DNA of 64,000 nucleotides from Manis javanica (Eukaryota > Chordata > Mammalia > Pholidota > Manidae). How positions within the stretch are numbered: position 1 is the stretch's first letter; the number at the start of each line of letters is the position of its first letter. Shown here one piece after another: positions 21,888-35,565 of this stretch. The notes beneath the pieces were generated by a model that saw nothing but the letters and a program-made list of their open reading frames with translations, was not told the origin of the DNA and searched no databases. Position numbers and translations under genes: made by a program. Location: assembly GCF_040802235.1 (NCBI RefSeq), contig NC_133157.1:26367501-26431500 (forward strand). The letters are read 5' to 3'.

Positions 21888-24800
21888 TTATACTACACAA
21901 ATGAATGAAATCATTTATTTGTCTTTCTCCATCTGGCTTATTCACTGAGCATAATACCCTCTAGCTCCATCCTGTTGTTGCAAATGGTAGGTTTTGTTTT
22001 CTTCTTATGGCTGAATAATATTCCATTGTGTATATGTACCACATCTCCTTTATTCATTCATATATTGATGGACACTTAGGTTGCTTCCATATCTTGACTA
22101 TTGTAAATAGTGCTGCAGTGAACATAGGGGTGCATATGTCTTTTTAATACAGGTATCATGTTCACTTCGGGTAAATTCCTAGGAGTGGAATTCCTGGGTC
22201 AAATAGTATTCCTCTTTTTCATTTTTGGAGGAACCTCCATATTGCTTTCCACAATGGTTGAACTAGTTTACATTCCCACCAACAGTGTAAGACCGTTCCC
22301 CTTCTCTGCATCCTCCCCAGCATTTGTTCTTCCCTGTCTTTTGGATGTTGGTCATCCTATCTGGTGTGACATGATATCTCATCGCGGTTTTAATTTGTAT
22401 TTCACTGATAATTAGCGATGTGGAGGATCTTTTCATGTGCCTGTCGGCCATCTGAATTTCTTCTTTGGAAAAGTGTCTGTTTAGATTCTCCACCCATTTT
22501 TTAATCAGGTTATTTGCCTTTTGGGTTGTGAGGCAACTGATGTCTTCATATATTTTGGATGTTTACCCCTTGTCAGATATGTCATTTATAAATATATTCT
22601 CCCGTACCGTAAAATGCCTTTTTGTTCTACTGATGGTGTCCTTTGCTGTACAGAAGGTTTTTAATTTGATGTTGTCCCAGTTGTTCATTTTTGCTTTTAT
22701 TTCACTTGTCTGTGGAGATGTGTTCAGGAAAATGTTGCTCATATTTATATTCAATAGATTTTTGCCCATGTTTTCCTCAAAGACTTTTATGGTTTCATGA
22801 CTTACATTCAGGTGTTTGATCCATTTCTAATTTACTTCTGTGTATGGGTTTAGACAATAATCCAGTTTCATTCTCTTACATGTAGCTGTCCAGTTTTGCT
22901 AACACCAGCTGTTGAAGAGGCTGTCATTTCCCCCTTTTTATGTGCATGGCTCCTTTATCATATATTAATTGACCATATATTCTTGGGCTTATATTTGAAC
23001 TCTGTAGTCTGTTCCACTGGTCTATGGGTCTGTCTTGTGCCAGTAACAAATTGTCTTGATTACTGTGGCTTTGTAGTAGAGCTTGAAGTCAGGGAGAGTA
23101 ATTCCCCCTGCTTTATTCTTTCTTCTCAGGATTGCCTTGGCTATTTGGGGTCTTTTGTGGTTCCATATGAATTTTAGAACTATTTGTTCTAGTTCATTGA
23201 AGAATGCTGTAGGTATTTTGATAGGGATTGCATTGAATCTGTAGATTGCTTTAGGCATGATGGCCATTTTGACAATATTACTTCTTTCTATCCAAGAGCA
23301 TGGATGAATTTCCATTTATTAGTGTCCTCTTTAATTTCTTTTAAGCATGTCCCGTAGTTTTCAGGGTATAGGTCTTTCACTTCCTTGGTTAGGTTTATTC
23401 CTAGGTATTTTATTCTTTTTGATGCAATTTTGAATGGAATTGTTCTCCTGATTTCTCTTTCTGTTAGTTCATCATTAGTGTATAGGAATGCAACAGATTT
23501 CTGTGTACTAATTTTGTATACCGCAACTTTGCTGACTTCAGATATTAGTTCTAGTAGTTTTGGAGTGGATTCTTTAGGGTTTTTTATGTACAATGTCATG
23601 GCATCTGCAAACAGTGACAGTTTGACTTCTTCCTTGCCAATCTGGATGCCTTTGATTTCTTTGTATTGTATAATTGCCATGGCTAGTACCTCCTCAACTA
23701 TTTTGAATAAAAGTGGGGAGAATGGGCATCCTTGTCTGATTTTCGATCTAAAGGAAAAGCTTTCAGCTTCTTGCTGTGAAGTATAATATTGGCTGTGGGT
23801 TTGTCATATATGGCCTTTATTATGTTGAGGTACTTGCCCTCTATACCCATTTTGTTGAGAGTTTTTATCATGAATGGATGTGGAATTTTGTCAAATGCTT
23901 TTTCGGCATCTATGGAGATGATCATGTAGTTTTTGTCCTTTTTGTTGATGTGTTGGATGTTGTTGGTGGATACTCAAAAATTGTACCAGCCTTGCATCCC
24001 TGGAATAAATACTTGATAATGGTGGATGATATTTTTATACATTTTTGAATTCAGTTTGCTAATATTTTGTTGAGTATTTTTGCATCTATGTTCATCAGGG
24101 TTATTGGTCTGTACTTTTCTTTTTTTGTGGTGTCTTTGCCTGGTTTGGTATTAGAGTGATGCTGGCCTCATAGAATGAGTTTGAAATTTTTCTCTCCTCT
24201 TTACATTTTGGAAAACTTTGAGGATGGGAAGTAGGTCTTCACTAAATGTTTGATAAAATTCAGTAGTGAAACCATCTGGTTCAGGCATTTGTTTCTTAGG
24301 TAATTTTTTGATTACCAATTCAATTTCATAGCTGGTAATTTCTCTGTTCAGATTTTCTGTTTCTTTCTGGGTCAGGCTTAGAAGATTGTAGTTTTCTAGA
24401 AAGGTGTCCATTTCTTCTAGGTCATGCAGTTTGTTAGCATATAATTTTTCATAGTATTCTCTAATAATTCTTTGTATTTCTGTGGTGTCTGCAGTGATTT
24501 TTCCTTTCTCATTTCTGATTCTATTTATGTGAGTAGACTCTCTTTATTTCTTGATAAGTCTGGCTAGGGGTTTATGTATTTTGTTTATTTTCTCAAAGAA
24601 CGAGCTCCTGCTTTCATTCATTCTTTCTATTGTTTTATTCTTCTCAATTTTATTTATTTCTGCTCTAATCTTTATTATGTCTCTCCTTCTGACATTGGGC
24701 CTCATTTGTTCTTCTTTTTCTAGTTTTGTTAATTGTGAGTTTAGACTGTTCATGTGGGATCATTCTTCTTTCTGGAGGTAGGCCTTTATTGCAATATACT

Positions 24801-25681
24801 TTCCTCTTAGCACGGCCTTCACTGCATCACACAGATTTTGCAGTATTGAATTATTGTCATTTATCCCCATATATTGCTTGATCTCTGTTTTTGTTTGGTC
24901 ATTGATCCATTAGTTATTTAGGAGCTTTTTGTGAAGCCTCCATGTGTTTGTGGGATTTTTCATTTTCTTTAAGTAATTTATTTCTAGTTTCATACATTTA
25001 TGGTCTGAGAATCTGCTTGATTCAATTTCAATCTTTTTGAATCTACTGAGGCTCTTTTTGTGGCCCATTATATGATCTATTCTTGAAAATGTTCCATGTT
25101 CACTTGAGAAGAATGTGTATCCTACTGCTTTTGGGTGAAGAGTCCTGTAGATTTCTGTTAGGTCCATCTGTTCTAATATGTTGTTCAGTGTCCGTGTCTC
25201 CTTACTTATTTTTTGTCTAGTTGATCTGTCCTTTGGAGTGAGTGGAGTGAAGTTCTCTAGAATGAATGCATTGCATTCTATTTCTCCTTTTAATTCTGCT
25301 GGTATTTGTTTCACATATGTAGGTGCTCCTGTGTTTGATGCATAAATATTTGTAAAGGTTATACCCTCTTTTTGGACTGATCCCTTTATCATAATGTAAT
25401 GTCCTTGTTTGTCTCTTGTTACTTTCTTTTTGAAGTTTATTTTGTCTGATATACGTACTGCAACTCCTGTTTTTTTTTCCCTATTAGTGGCATGAAATAT
25501 CTCTTTCCATCCCTTTACTTTTAGTCTGTGTACATCTTTGGGTTTGAAGTGAATCCCTAGTAGGCAGCATAAGGATGGGTCTTATGTTTTTTATCCATTC
25601 AGTGACTCTCTGGCTTTTGATTGGTGCATTCAGATCATTTGCATTTAGGGTGATTATCGATAGGTATGTACTTATTGCCAT
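21888..25681 (-). pseudogene. L1-D ORF2, broken
   Basis: From the ATG at 25681-25679. The endonuclease fragments (24910-25392) keep the SDHK box, and the frame holds the family's LTPKDRSTRQKIS region. The linker is 24544-24753. The reverse transcriptase pieces lie at 24151-24411, 23698-23925 ([20 protein letters not shown]) and 23288-23680. In the last one the catalytic box reads FADA instead of FADD, so the second metal-binding aspartate is lost. The C-terminal pieces at 23022-23315, 22563-22769 and 22263-22493 include a degraded Cys-rich segment. The stop corresponds to tta at 21888-21890. Dead. Confidence 0.85.
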
Positions 25682-25991
25682 TGCAAGCTTTAGATTCTTG
25701 GTTAGCAAAGGTTCAATGTTAACTTCCTTACTATCTAAGAGTCTATCTTAACTTACTCAGTATGCTATGTCAAGTACAGTCTAAATGTTCTTTTTTCTCT
25801 TCATTTTTCTTCCTCCTCCATTCTTTAAATATTTAAACAATCATATTGTTTACTTTGTCTATCCCTTGACTGACTTTAGGGGTATTTGATTTAATTTTGC
25901 ATTTACTTAGGTATTAATTGTTCTGCTTTCTTTACTGTGGTTTTATTACCCCTGGTGACAGCTGTTTAGCCTTAGGAATACTTCCTTCTGT

Positions 25992-26831
25992 AGCAGTCCC
26001 TCCAAAATACACTGTAGAGATGGTTTTGGGGAACTAAATTCTCTCAGCTTTTGCTTATGTGGGAATTGTTTAAAGCCTCCTTCAAATTTAAATGATAATC
26101 TTGCTAGTTAGAGTATTCTTGGTTCCAGTCCCTTCTGCTTTGTTGTATCAAATACATCATGCAACTCCCTCCTGGTCTGTAAGGTTTCTGCTGAGATGTC
26201 TGATGATAGCCTGTTGGGGATTTCCTTTTATGTGGTCTTTTTTATCTCTCTGGCTACCTTTAATATTCTCTCCTTATCCTAGATCTTTGCCATTCTAATT
26301 ATTATATGTCTTGGTGTTGTCTTCCTTGGGTCCCTTGTGTTGGGAGATCTGTGCGCCTCCATGGCCTGAGGGATTATCTTCTTCCCCAGATTGGGCAAGT
26401 TTTCAGCAATTACCTCCTCAAAGACACTTTCTATCCCTTTTTCTCTCTCTTCTTCTTTTGGTACCCCTGTACTACCTATATTGTTCCATTTGGATTGGTC
26501 ACACAGTTCTCTCAATGTTCTGTCATTCTCAGAGATCCTTTTTTCTGTCTGTGCCTCACCATCTTTCTATTCCTCTTTTCTAAAATCTATTTCATTTATC
26601 GTCTCCACAATATCTAATCTGGTTTTAAAATCCTCCATTGTATTCCTTAATGATTGGATCTCCTACCAGAATTTGTTCCTGAATTCTTCAAGTTTTTCTG
26701 TACTTCCATGAGCATATTTATGATTTTATTTTGAAATCTCTTTCAGGAAGATTGATGAGATTGGTTTCATTTGACTCTTTTTCTAGTGTATGTGGGATTT
26801 TGCTTTGAGCCAGTTTCCTCTGATGTTTCAT
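25992..26831 (-). pseudogene. L1-D ORF1, broken
   Basis: In sense, the ATG at 26831-26829 opens MKHQRKLAQS and continues about 35 codons through a TNLINLPERDFKIK region typical of the ORF1 N-terminus. The RRM/CTD piece 26279-26515 keeps GVPKEEEREKG and RHIIIRMAKI. The ancestral stop near 25992 is altered. This is a remnant of the L1 RNA-binding protein. Confidence 0.72.
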
Positions 26832-27779
26832 ATTAGTATGAGGCACCCTGTAGTACCCAGAAGCTCTACTCTTTGGAGCAATTCAGCTCCTGGAGCAATG
26901 TTTGGGATTGCAGGTGAGCAGTGTTGGTGCCTAGGGGGAGGAAAGAGCTGTTTCCTGCTTCCTGGTTGCTATGCTTGTCTCCACTGTCAGAACCAGTGGG
27001 CCAAACACAGTGGTGTAAGCCTCTATGCTTTGTGATTGTAGTTTCTATAGGTGTGTCTTTTCTCTGGCTGGCCTGACACCAGGGAAGGTGCTGCCGGTTT
27101 GTGAGCCACGGTCATGCTCGCTGGTACGAAAGTGCAGCACATTGCATATCATGGTGGGAGCCCTTGGAGCTGTGTATCCAGCCAGGTGGATTGAGCACCT
27201 GAAACTCCTCAAAGTTCCCAACCTGCTTGGCAGAGTGCATGTGGATAATTTTGTCTACTTGTCATTTCTCCTGGGTATCAAGCTCTATGCATTCCTTGCC
27301 CCCTTTAGCAGTCCTCTCACTGTTAGGAAGTCTCTCAGACTGCCTGCCATTATTTTGTCCCAGAGCAGCCGAATATGGTCCATACTTTCCACAAGTGGCT
27401 GGAATCTCAGTCTCTCCACGTATTCCGCCTGTCTTAGCTTTCCAACCCCACTAATCTCCAGAGCACCATGGAATGTTGGTTCATGCTCCCAGAGCAGATC
27501 TCCAGGGCTAGGTGTTCAGCAGTCCCAGGCCTCTACTCCCTCCCGCTCCATTTCTCTTTCTCCTGCCGGTGATCTGGGTGGGTGAAGAGCTTGGGTCCTG
27601 CCGGATCATGGCTTTTGTACATTATCTGTTCCCTGAGGTCTGTTCTTTTCTCCAGGTGTATGCAGTCTGGTGCAGCCTTCTTTCCTGTTGCTCTTTCAGG
27701 ATTAGTTGAATTATATTTTCATATTATATGCATTTTCAGTGGGAGGCCTCTGTCTCACGTCTTATGCCACCATGTTTAA
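26832..27779 (-). promoter_or_regulatory. L1-D 5' UTR (second 5' UTR class)
   Basis: About 0.95 kb, GC-richer than its flanks. A 186-codon open frame on the plus strand (27025-27585) crosses it, but it is antisense to the L1 and has no recognisable domain. It does not align by eye with the 5' UTR of L1-A or L1-B. Confidence 0.6.
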
Positions 27780-30040
27780 TCCTTTCCTCTACTATTCTTC
27801 TAACTTATGTTTTTAAACAAGCTTTATAATATGTGAGAATCTATTAATGGTCCATGAGCAGAAATTACCTTGGGACATAAGATCTTCCGGGCAGTTGATC
27901 TTGGTCTCTGCTAAAACATGTAAAGCTTCATACTGAGGTCCTGGGCTTCCTTTACCTTGGCGCAAGTAATTCTATCTCAGAACCTATTTTCACTTCAGAT
28001 TTATTGGCCAGATCAGATCTACTGAGATACCCTATTATAATGATCTCTTCCACCATTTACTATGAAATTATAATTTGCTTTACATTTCTTAAACATCACA
28101 TTGTGACCAAGAGTATTTTTTTGGTTTTATTTTCTTTTGTTGTGTTCCCCTAAAAACGTTAGATGTTTTCTAGGATCCGTGGGAGCTCATTTATACCTGA
28201 ACTAAGGAAATGGAATTTTTACATTTCTCATAATATTTTGAATCTAGAAGTAGTTTATATTTTCTGCAATTTATGTATTTGTGTCAAAGAGGGAATATTA
28301 ATTTTTAAGGAATCTGTAAAGCTACTTTTAAATAGTCTTTAGCCATTTTCAAGCAGGTGCCAATAAATTTTTCAAATTAAATTGCCTCATTTTACCTTAT
28401 TTTTCTCAGTTCCTGAATATACCCATATACTCAAGAATATACTGTAATAGTAAATATTGCTTATTTCTATAATAACTTACCCAGGATTAAACATTTCTTC
28501 CTAATCTAGAATATGAGGAGAACCGTTTAGCACAAGGGGGTAAACACTAATGCATCCTAAAATACTAGAAGTTTACAGAGTAGTAAGCTGTAAACAATCT
28601 TCTTTCACAATAGAGAATGTATTCAGTCCCTGGAACATACTCAATACAATTCAAATACATTCTCTGGTGCCTAGAATTTCCTTAGCATGCTTCTAGGCAC
28701 ACACAGTACATTGATGAACATAACAGACAAACATGCTTGCCCTTATAGGCTTACACTTTAGTCAGGGAGATAGATTTTTTAAAAAGTAAAGAAAATCTAA
28801 CAATAGTGAACATCTAAGTGGAGTAGCTAATGGTTCCACTATAAGAAAACTAGACAAGGTGGGTAGTATAATTTTAAACAATTAGTTAGATTGCTTGTGA
28901 GGAAGTCAGGATATGAAGAGCTAAGATTCTGGAGAGAAGGGCATCTCATTTATGTGAGCCAAACAGTCTGTATTCTGCTTTTTTTTCTCTTGGGACATTT
29001 GCTGATTCTTCAGTTTTCCTCTTGATAGGCTAGAAACTCAGCAGAGGGATGCTGCTTTGTGATAAAAAAAGTAAGAACAGATTTGGGCGATTTCCTTGGT
29101 CTCAGAAGACAAATCTTGGGGCTTGGACCTGCCAAGACACCTCATTCTGAATTTAAGGGAGGCCAAGGTCCTGAATTGAAGAGAGGTACAGATAAACGAT
29201 TGAACAGTTTTATTGGTTTTTTACCTGGGGCATTTGCTGATTCTTAGGCTGCCTAGAGTTAAAGGCCTGGAAACTGAGCAGAAAGGGACTAAACATGTTA
29301 GCTGGGATTTCCGCAGTTTCATAGTGCGTATGAGGTAAAAATTGAAGTCTCTGACTCATGAAAGCAAAAATTCCCTTATATAAACTCAAGGGTCTCAGTT
29401 TGGACCCTAGAAAGATAAATGTAGAAATGGAGATGAAGCAGATTGTGGCTAAACTTTTCAAAATCTGAAATCTGACTATAAATGGTTTCAATCCTTCTTG
29501 ATAAATTCTATTTCCCCTACTCTAAGTTTTTTTTTTAGAGGATAGAGTGAATTTTCTTTATATAAAAAAAACATTGTCTAGAGGTAGTAAGGAATAATAA
29601 GCAGGAGGGTGGATGAATATATGTGTTAATCTAAATGAACATCAAGTATAACAAAAAGTCATAATGTTTTCAGCTTCTAAGTTATATGTAGAATTGAAAC
29701 TTGTAATAGCAAAACAGAAAAATTATGACAGGTTAATTGGAGCTAAAGGTTTAGCATTTTCTAGAAGGTGATAAAAGAATATATATTATAACCTTATAAA
29801 TTAGGGATATATATTTTTATCTCTATGCCCCTCTACACTTCAAAAAAAACTTCAAAAAAAAGGTGGAAATGACAAACTGCTCCAAAGAAAACACAAAAGG
29901 AGAGACAAAAGATAACATAGAACATTGGGGACTAATAGAAAACAAAGAGTAAATTGTTAAATAAAAATTCATATACATCAGTATTTATAATAAATGAAGT
30001 AAAATGTGGTAAGAGTGCATGCTGTTGTCACTTATATTCA
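27780..30040. other. Gene-free AT-rich stretch
   Basis: No supported gene. An L2-like patch lies around 28640-28800 (words such as aacataacagacaaacatgcttgcccttataggcttaca split across it). The rest is AT-rich with poly-T and poly-A runs. Confidence 0.5.
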
Positions 30041-31030
30041 ATTATGTACTGTAATCCGTAATCAGTACTATAAGTAATGACAGATTATATAAATGAGAGA
30101 AAGAAAAAATCTGTTATTTACAAATAATCCTATGTGTACGTAGGATAAGTGGATTTAGCAAGATTGCTAAATATGAATTCGACAAAGAAAAAAATCATTA
30201 TATACCAATAATAAAAAGGTAGAAAATATAATTTTAAGCATAAATTATAAAAGCATCGAAAAGGTAAAAATATATGAAAAAATCTCAGAGTTCATACTGT
30301 GGAAGAGATTTTTACAAGAAAAACCAGTATAACAAACATTATTGAGAGAAATTAAGGAATACCTAAATATCTTTCTAAGGAAGATAAATATTTCTAATGG
30401 CTTAGAATATTCAGTAATATAAAAGATGTCAGTTCTTTCTAAATTGACATGTAAATTGAAGGCAATCCCAATCAAAATTCTAGCAGGTAGAATGTGAAAA
30501 CTGATAAGCAGATGCTAAATATGTGAATGCCAATACCAGAGAAAGAATTCATAAAGAAGAAAAATTTTAGAGGACCTGAAATCAAGACTTATAGAGCTAC
30601 AGTTAATAAGACATTGTAGTATTGGTGAAAAGATAGACAGGTAGACCAGTGGAACAGAACAAGAGACCGTAACAGATTCAAGGAAATATGGTCAAGTAGT
30701 TTATCTCAAAAGTGGCATTGCAGTGCAGTGGGGAAGGTTTCTTTTAAGTAAATTATGTTGAGTCCAATATTATCCATGTAGTAAAAAAGTTAGTCTTGGC
30801 CCTTGCCTCATATATATAGGAAAATTAATTTCAGGTGAATTATGTTTCTTAATATGAAGAGTAAAAATGTAAAGCTTCTAGAAAGTAAGGTGCTAGGCTT
30901 GGACTAATCAGGATATTTTTCTGTGGATAAAAATGGGATAGATGAATTAATAAACCTGTAGTTCTTTTAAGAAGGACAAAGGTCCAGGTAGTCAATGTTG
31001 GTAAAGATGTATTAAAGTCTACAAAATACA
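30041..31030 (+). repeat. Ancient L1 ORF2 fragment
   Basis: Strongly diverged, but it keeps the order of L1 RT-to-C-terminal landmarks: a tagcaag-type block then an atatga block near 30155, the gacatgtaaattgaaggcaa block near 30447, aatcaagacttatagagctac near 30580, the gtggaacagaacaagagacc block near 30650 and an ORF2 stretch to about 31000. It has no open frame. It is an older L1 class than L1-A to L1-F. Confidence 0.6.
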
Positions 31031-31039
31031 ACTTACCTG

Positions 31040-31854
31040 GCCTGGAGTCTGGTGATCTCAGTTAACTTACCTTTGCATCTTAAATCAGCTGTGGGTTGAC
31101 TTATTGGTTGTTCTGAACTCACTCACTCGTTGGGGATTAACTGCTGGCTCGTGGAGGTTCTCCTTGGCTGTGGCAACTGGAGCAACTCATCTCTGCTGAG
31201 GGTATATTTCATCCTCCAGTTGGCTAATCGGACATACTCTCGGGACAGTAGCAGAAATGGAAAAGGGCTCACCTAAGTGTGTAAATGCTTTACAGGTCTC
31301 TGCTTGTGTCATATTTGTTAATGCCCATGACCATATCAAATTGCATGCCTGTAGCCAAAACCAGAGTAGGTGAGCCTAGGAATAAATGAGGAATTGGGGT
31401 CATTAATGCAATTAATATTACAACAACTGTATAAGATCATTTAGATAGTCATTAGTTGAGCTGAGGTTCAATTCACAATGCTTTAAATCCAGTATTCATT
31501 CTACTGTATTACACCTTCAGGGATTATTATATAATCTTTATAAAATCACAAATGGTGTCCTAGGAACTTAGTTTATTCACGTGGCATTTGATAATAATAA
31601 ATTATCTGATTGATCAGTCCTCTCTCTTCATTTTGCTGCTATTTAAAATCTCAGTAAGTATGTTTTATCTTTTATTACTCAGATAACTGAGATATTTGGA
31701 CATTTTTCTGAAAATAAATAGGTCACTTTACAAGCTCAAAGGCCATATGGGAAGGCATTTCTACAATTCTGTTTGTTGCAACACTTGCTGTGAATCTCAA
31801 GGGTAATCTATAAAAGGAATGAAATAGGCAAATAGTTTCCCCCAATTCTGCTTT
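31040..31854. other. Probable old non-autonomous repeat, then AT-rich DNA
   Basis: Bases 31040-31380 have the composition and phrasing of a medium-reiterated mammalian repeat (tcatcctccagttggctaa, tggctgtggcaactggagca), but I cannot name the family. The remainder is AT-rich without features. Confidence 0.35.
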
Positions 31855-32600
31855 CAAAAATGCTACTCAGTAAACATAGGACTGCATGTATCTTCTTTGG
31901 ATTGATATTGTTTACTTCAGGTAAATTCCCAGAAATGGAATTGCCGGGTCATATGGTATTTCTATTTTTAGTTTTCTTGAGAAATGCCCATACTGCTTTC
32001 CATAGTGGCTGCACTAATTTGCAATCCCACCAGCAGTGTATGAGGGTTCTTTCCTCTGCGTACTTGCCAACACCTGTTATTTTCTGTCTTGTTGATATTA
32101 GCCATTCTGACTGTTGTGAAGTGATAGCTCATTATGGTTTTGATTTGCATTTCACAACCTGTGTCCATTAATCGATGAATGGATAAAAAAGAGGTGGTAC
32201 ATATATATATATATACACACTGGAATATTACTCAGCCATAAAATTGAATTAAATCTTGCTGTCTGTGACAACATGGATGGACCTTGAGGGTGTTATGTTA
32301 ACTGAAATAAGTCAGACAGAGAAAGACAAATATGGTATGGTTTCCCTTTTGTGTGAAATCTAAAAAACAAAACAAACAAACACAATTGAAATAGACTGTA
32401 AATTCGGAGACCAGACTGCTCGTTACCATAGGGGATGGAGGATAGGAGGATGAGTGACTCAGCAAAGAGAAAAAAAAATAGTGATAAAATTTGATATCTT
32501 GACAAGGCTGATGGTTACATGAGTGTATACACATGTCAAGATTCAAAAAGCTGTACACTAAGATTTGTGCATTCTATTGTATGTACCTTAATTATAAACA
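31855..32600 (+). mobile_element. Old L1 3' end with 5' inversion
   Basis: Bases 31855-32160 are ORF2 C-terminal sequence in minus orientation. Bases 32161-32600 are the directly following ORF2 end and 3' UTR in plus orientation (tcgatgaatggataaaaaag, then tttacatgagtgtatacac-like tail). The inverted block is the part that should lie just upstream of the direct block, with only a short gap. A short (AT)n/(AC)n run sits at about 32198-32220. Confidence 0.7.
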
Positions 32601-35269
32601 TAATTAAGAAGTTTAAAAAGAGAGGAAAAAAAGAATAGAGCTACCTGGTTCCATAAAAAAATGCTGCACAGGAATCAGGTCTTTTACTGGCCCAAGTAAC
32701 AAAATAGTTTTTCAAAAAATTACCTAACTTTTTGTTCCTAATTAGTTAATAGAACTTGGAGAATCACACTCTTGAGAACTGGAAAGTTTCTTCTTTATGT
32801 CTCAGAATCACAACTTTAAATTGTTAAGGGACTTGAAAGGTCCCCAATAGTAACATAAGACTTTAGTAGTCTTAGTTCTGGGGATAAACCTTTAAAAGTT
32901 TTTTGGAGCATATCATAGGTGGTGATTTTGGCAGAACAAATCATCATGATTTCTCTTAAGAAACTATTTTTTAAATTATAATTAATATATTTTGAGACTT
33001 TCTGAATCAGACAAGACAGGTTAATTTTTTGCAAACTTAGAACATCCATATCCTTTTTCATTGCAATGTTTTAAATAAAAGTACCTTTGTACAACTCACT
33101 TTAATAGGTTTCACAGACTACTATCATAATTACAAAATTCAGTTTCTTTTACACTGTGGAACACTGTACAAGAGTCAGAAGAAAAAATATACCGATCAAC
33201 TTTAACTCTGAATATTGAAGGACATACTAGCCAAAAAGGAAGATGCTCATCACATGCACTGAGGTAAATGAGAATAGATATTATCCTTATCTTTCTGCAT
33301 GCTCAATTTTACAAAATGTACTAATGGGTTTCAGCTAGGCCAGAAAACCAGAATAGAGATGATATTTACTTTAACAAGTAGTATTGTCAAGAAAAATATT
33401 GGGTTGAAAAAATAACTGAATATGGCATAGAACTTTTGGCTTTATGACCTTGACTTTCACATGTGTATCAGACAAGTCATGAACCTCTCTAAGCTTCTCT
33501 CAACTTTAAAATAAACGTTAGATCAGCAGTCTCTGAGTCTATTCAGTCTGTGCAATTAGAAAGCAAGGGAGTTTGTTGGGAAACATTTTGTATTTAGCAC
33601 TGGAATCAAAAATCTTTTCAGAAAAATAGAAAGTATGTGAAGAAAATGACCATATAAGTGGGATTCTGACTAAGATGTAAGATAAAAATAAGGGGGTGAG
33701 TGGGAATTCAATCTGCATGAGAAATGGAGAAGGCTTTGTTTCTAAAAGGGAGGAAAAAACCATGGTGAAAAAAGAAGAGAAAGGGGAAAGCAAGTGAGGA
33801 ACCAGAGCTAGAGCAAGAAAATTGGGTGCTTGGGTGGGGAAAGACTACCAGAGAAACCCTCAGTCGAGGTAGTGGTGCATGCTGACTGAAATGGACTTGA
33901 GACCAGGAATGTCTAACATTGATCTTTCTGGAAATAATCAGTAAGGTGTTTCATATTCACTAATGGATTGGGATTGAAATTTTAATATATTGTGAAGAAG
34001 GTGCTTATCCGAATGAATATGGACTAGCACTGGAGCCAAACATAGACAATTAAGGGTCTGCAAAGCAGACCATGAAATCATAAATCCTTTGTGATTCTCT
34101 GAAAAATAGAGGCCATGGAGTTGAGGTGGTGCAGGGAGAATTTAAAATAAGTTATTTGAGATCTCTCAGATTTGCAGAAATTGGAATTAGTCATCCTACT
34201 TGTATAGGTTAGAAATCCAAGTTTCAAGGAAGTCAAGTGATTGGCATACTTTTGCGAATCAGTTAGTAGCATGGTTGGATTTAATACAGTACCTTAATTC
34301 CCTACAGAAAATGGACCCTTGGGAAGGAAGCATTTCATCGTCTTCCAAGAGAAAAAGTGGTCATTGCCTTTGCCCACTTTTACTCTGCATCAAATATTTA
34401 AAGCTAAGAGGTCATCAACTTTGTTTCATAACTAGGTTCTTTAATGTCTCAGATAAGTGGAAGTGTACTAATTTGAACATGTTTAAAAAATTACCATGTT
34501 CAAGGTAGCAGGGTGTTACTAAAAATCTTAAATGTGAATAATTACTTTGTGAGTATTGTGGGAAACAAGCTCTTGAGAAGCTCATAGTTCAGGGGTGAGA
34601 GCAGTAGGGATGTACACACATGCTGTAGCTGAGTGTGATATACTTGAGCATAAGTATCTACAGATAATAAAGCTGTGCTTAAAACAATGTCATGCAGTTT
34701 TGATGACTGGATAAAATATTCACGAAAAACAAAATTGGAGCTGGAAAGGATAGGCACTCCAGGTAGATAAATTTCTGATTAAAGATGCATAAATATCAAA
34801 TGGCATGGAATGTAAGAGGAACCATGAGCTGGTTGTTGTTTCAGACCAGAGTGTGGAGGTAGAATGTTGGGAGATGATGTTGGAAAAGTAGGCACTGATA
34901 AAAAAGTGAGGCTTGTGTATTTTTAATTGTTTTCATTTGAACTCAATCTTGTAGGACAGTAGTTTTTAAACATACCTTATATAATCAATTGTGAGATATA
35001 TTGCAAGTAATTTGATTTGCATTAGAAAATTCTTAACTTTGAAAATGACTTCTTTCTAATAGAGTATGGGCTCAAGATCATTCACTATTTATAAATGCCT
35101 TCTTGAAGACAGCAATCAGGTAGCAGTATTATAATGATTGGACTCTTGTCTATCTTCTAATTGTATTCCTTAGTGTGCAGCTGTCCATCTGTTACATACA
35201 TAATTTCCAAGTTTATGAAGTACAATCAAGACCTTCTTCATTGCAACTTTTACAAACACCTTTTCTTTG
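32601..35269. other. Gene-free stretch upstream of the OR gene
   Basis: AT-rich, with a partial MIR-like patch near 33410-33530. No gene is supported. Short frames such as 32816-33061, 33539-33793 and 34200-34508 have no recognisable content. Confidence 0.5.
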
Positions 35270-35565
35270 CCCAGCAGCCCTCCCTGGTCCTTAACTTGAT
35301 TAAGTCCAATGCATTTTTCCATAAAGTAAGTCTCAAAATGTCTCAAAGAGCAGCATCCTCATCATAGAGTTAGGATTCTTATTCTCTGTCTTTGCCTAGT
35401 TCCCTGGGGCATACATATGTCATGTTCTTTGTAATTATTTCTTTACTTGACTGTCATATGTTTTATTGTAGGTTGCATGAGAGCAGCTTTTATATAATTC
35501 AGCTTTAGATCTTCAGTGACTTATATTCAATAAATGTTGAATGATTGAATGAATATTTAATATGA
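35270..35565 (+). repeat. L2 LINE 3' end, degraded
   Basis: The stretch ending attcaataaatgttgaatga and gattgaatgaat, preceded by tgcatgagagcagc and a tctttgcctagttccc-type segment, matches the L2 3' end pattern. It ends about 115 bp before the OR start codon. Confidence 0.55.

Larger units (their letters stand above)
21527..27779 (-). mobile_element. L1-D: full-length LINE-1, minus strand, different 5' UTR
   Basis: The 3' end is at the T-rich (TTTG/TTTA)n tail near 21534. The 3' UTR runs to about 21887, ORF2 21888-25681, ORF1 about 25992-26831 and 5' UTR to about 27779. The 5' end (in sense: aaacatggtggcataagac) and the 5' UTR do not resemble those of L1-A and L1-B, although ORF2 and the 3' UTR do. 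No clear TSD was found. Both ORFs are broken. Confidence 0.82.

Noticed and set aside
27025-27585. 186-codon plus-strand open frame
   Set aside because: It lies antisense to the GC-richer L1-D 5' UTR and shows no domain, no start context and no support. GC-rich repeats often leave long chance frames.
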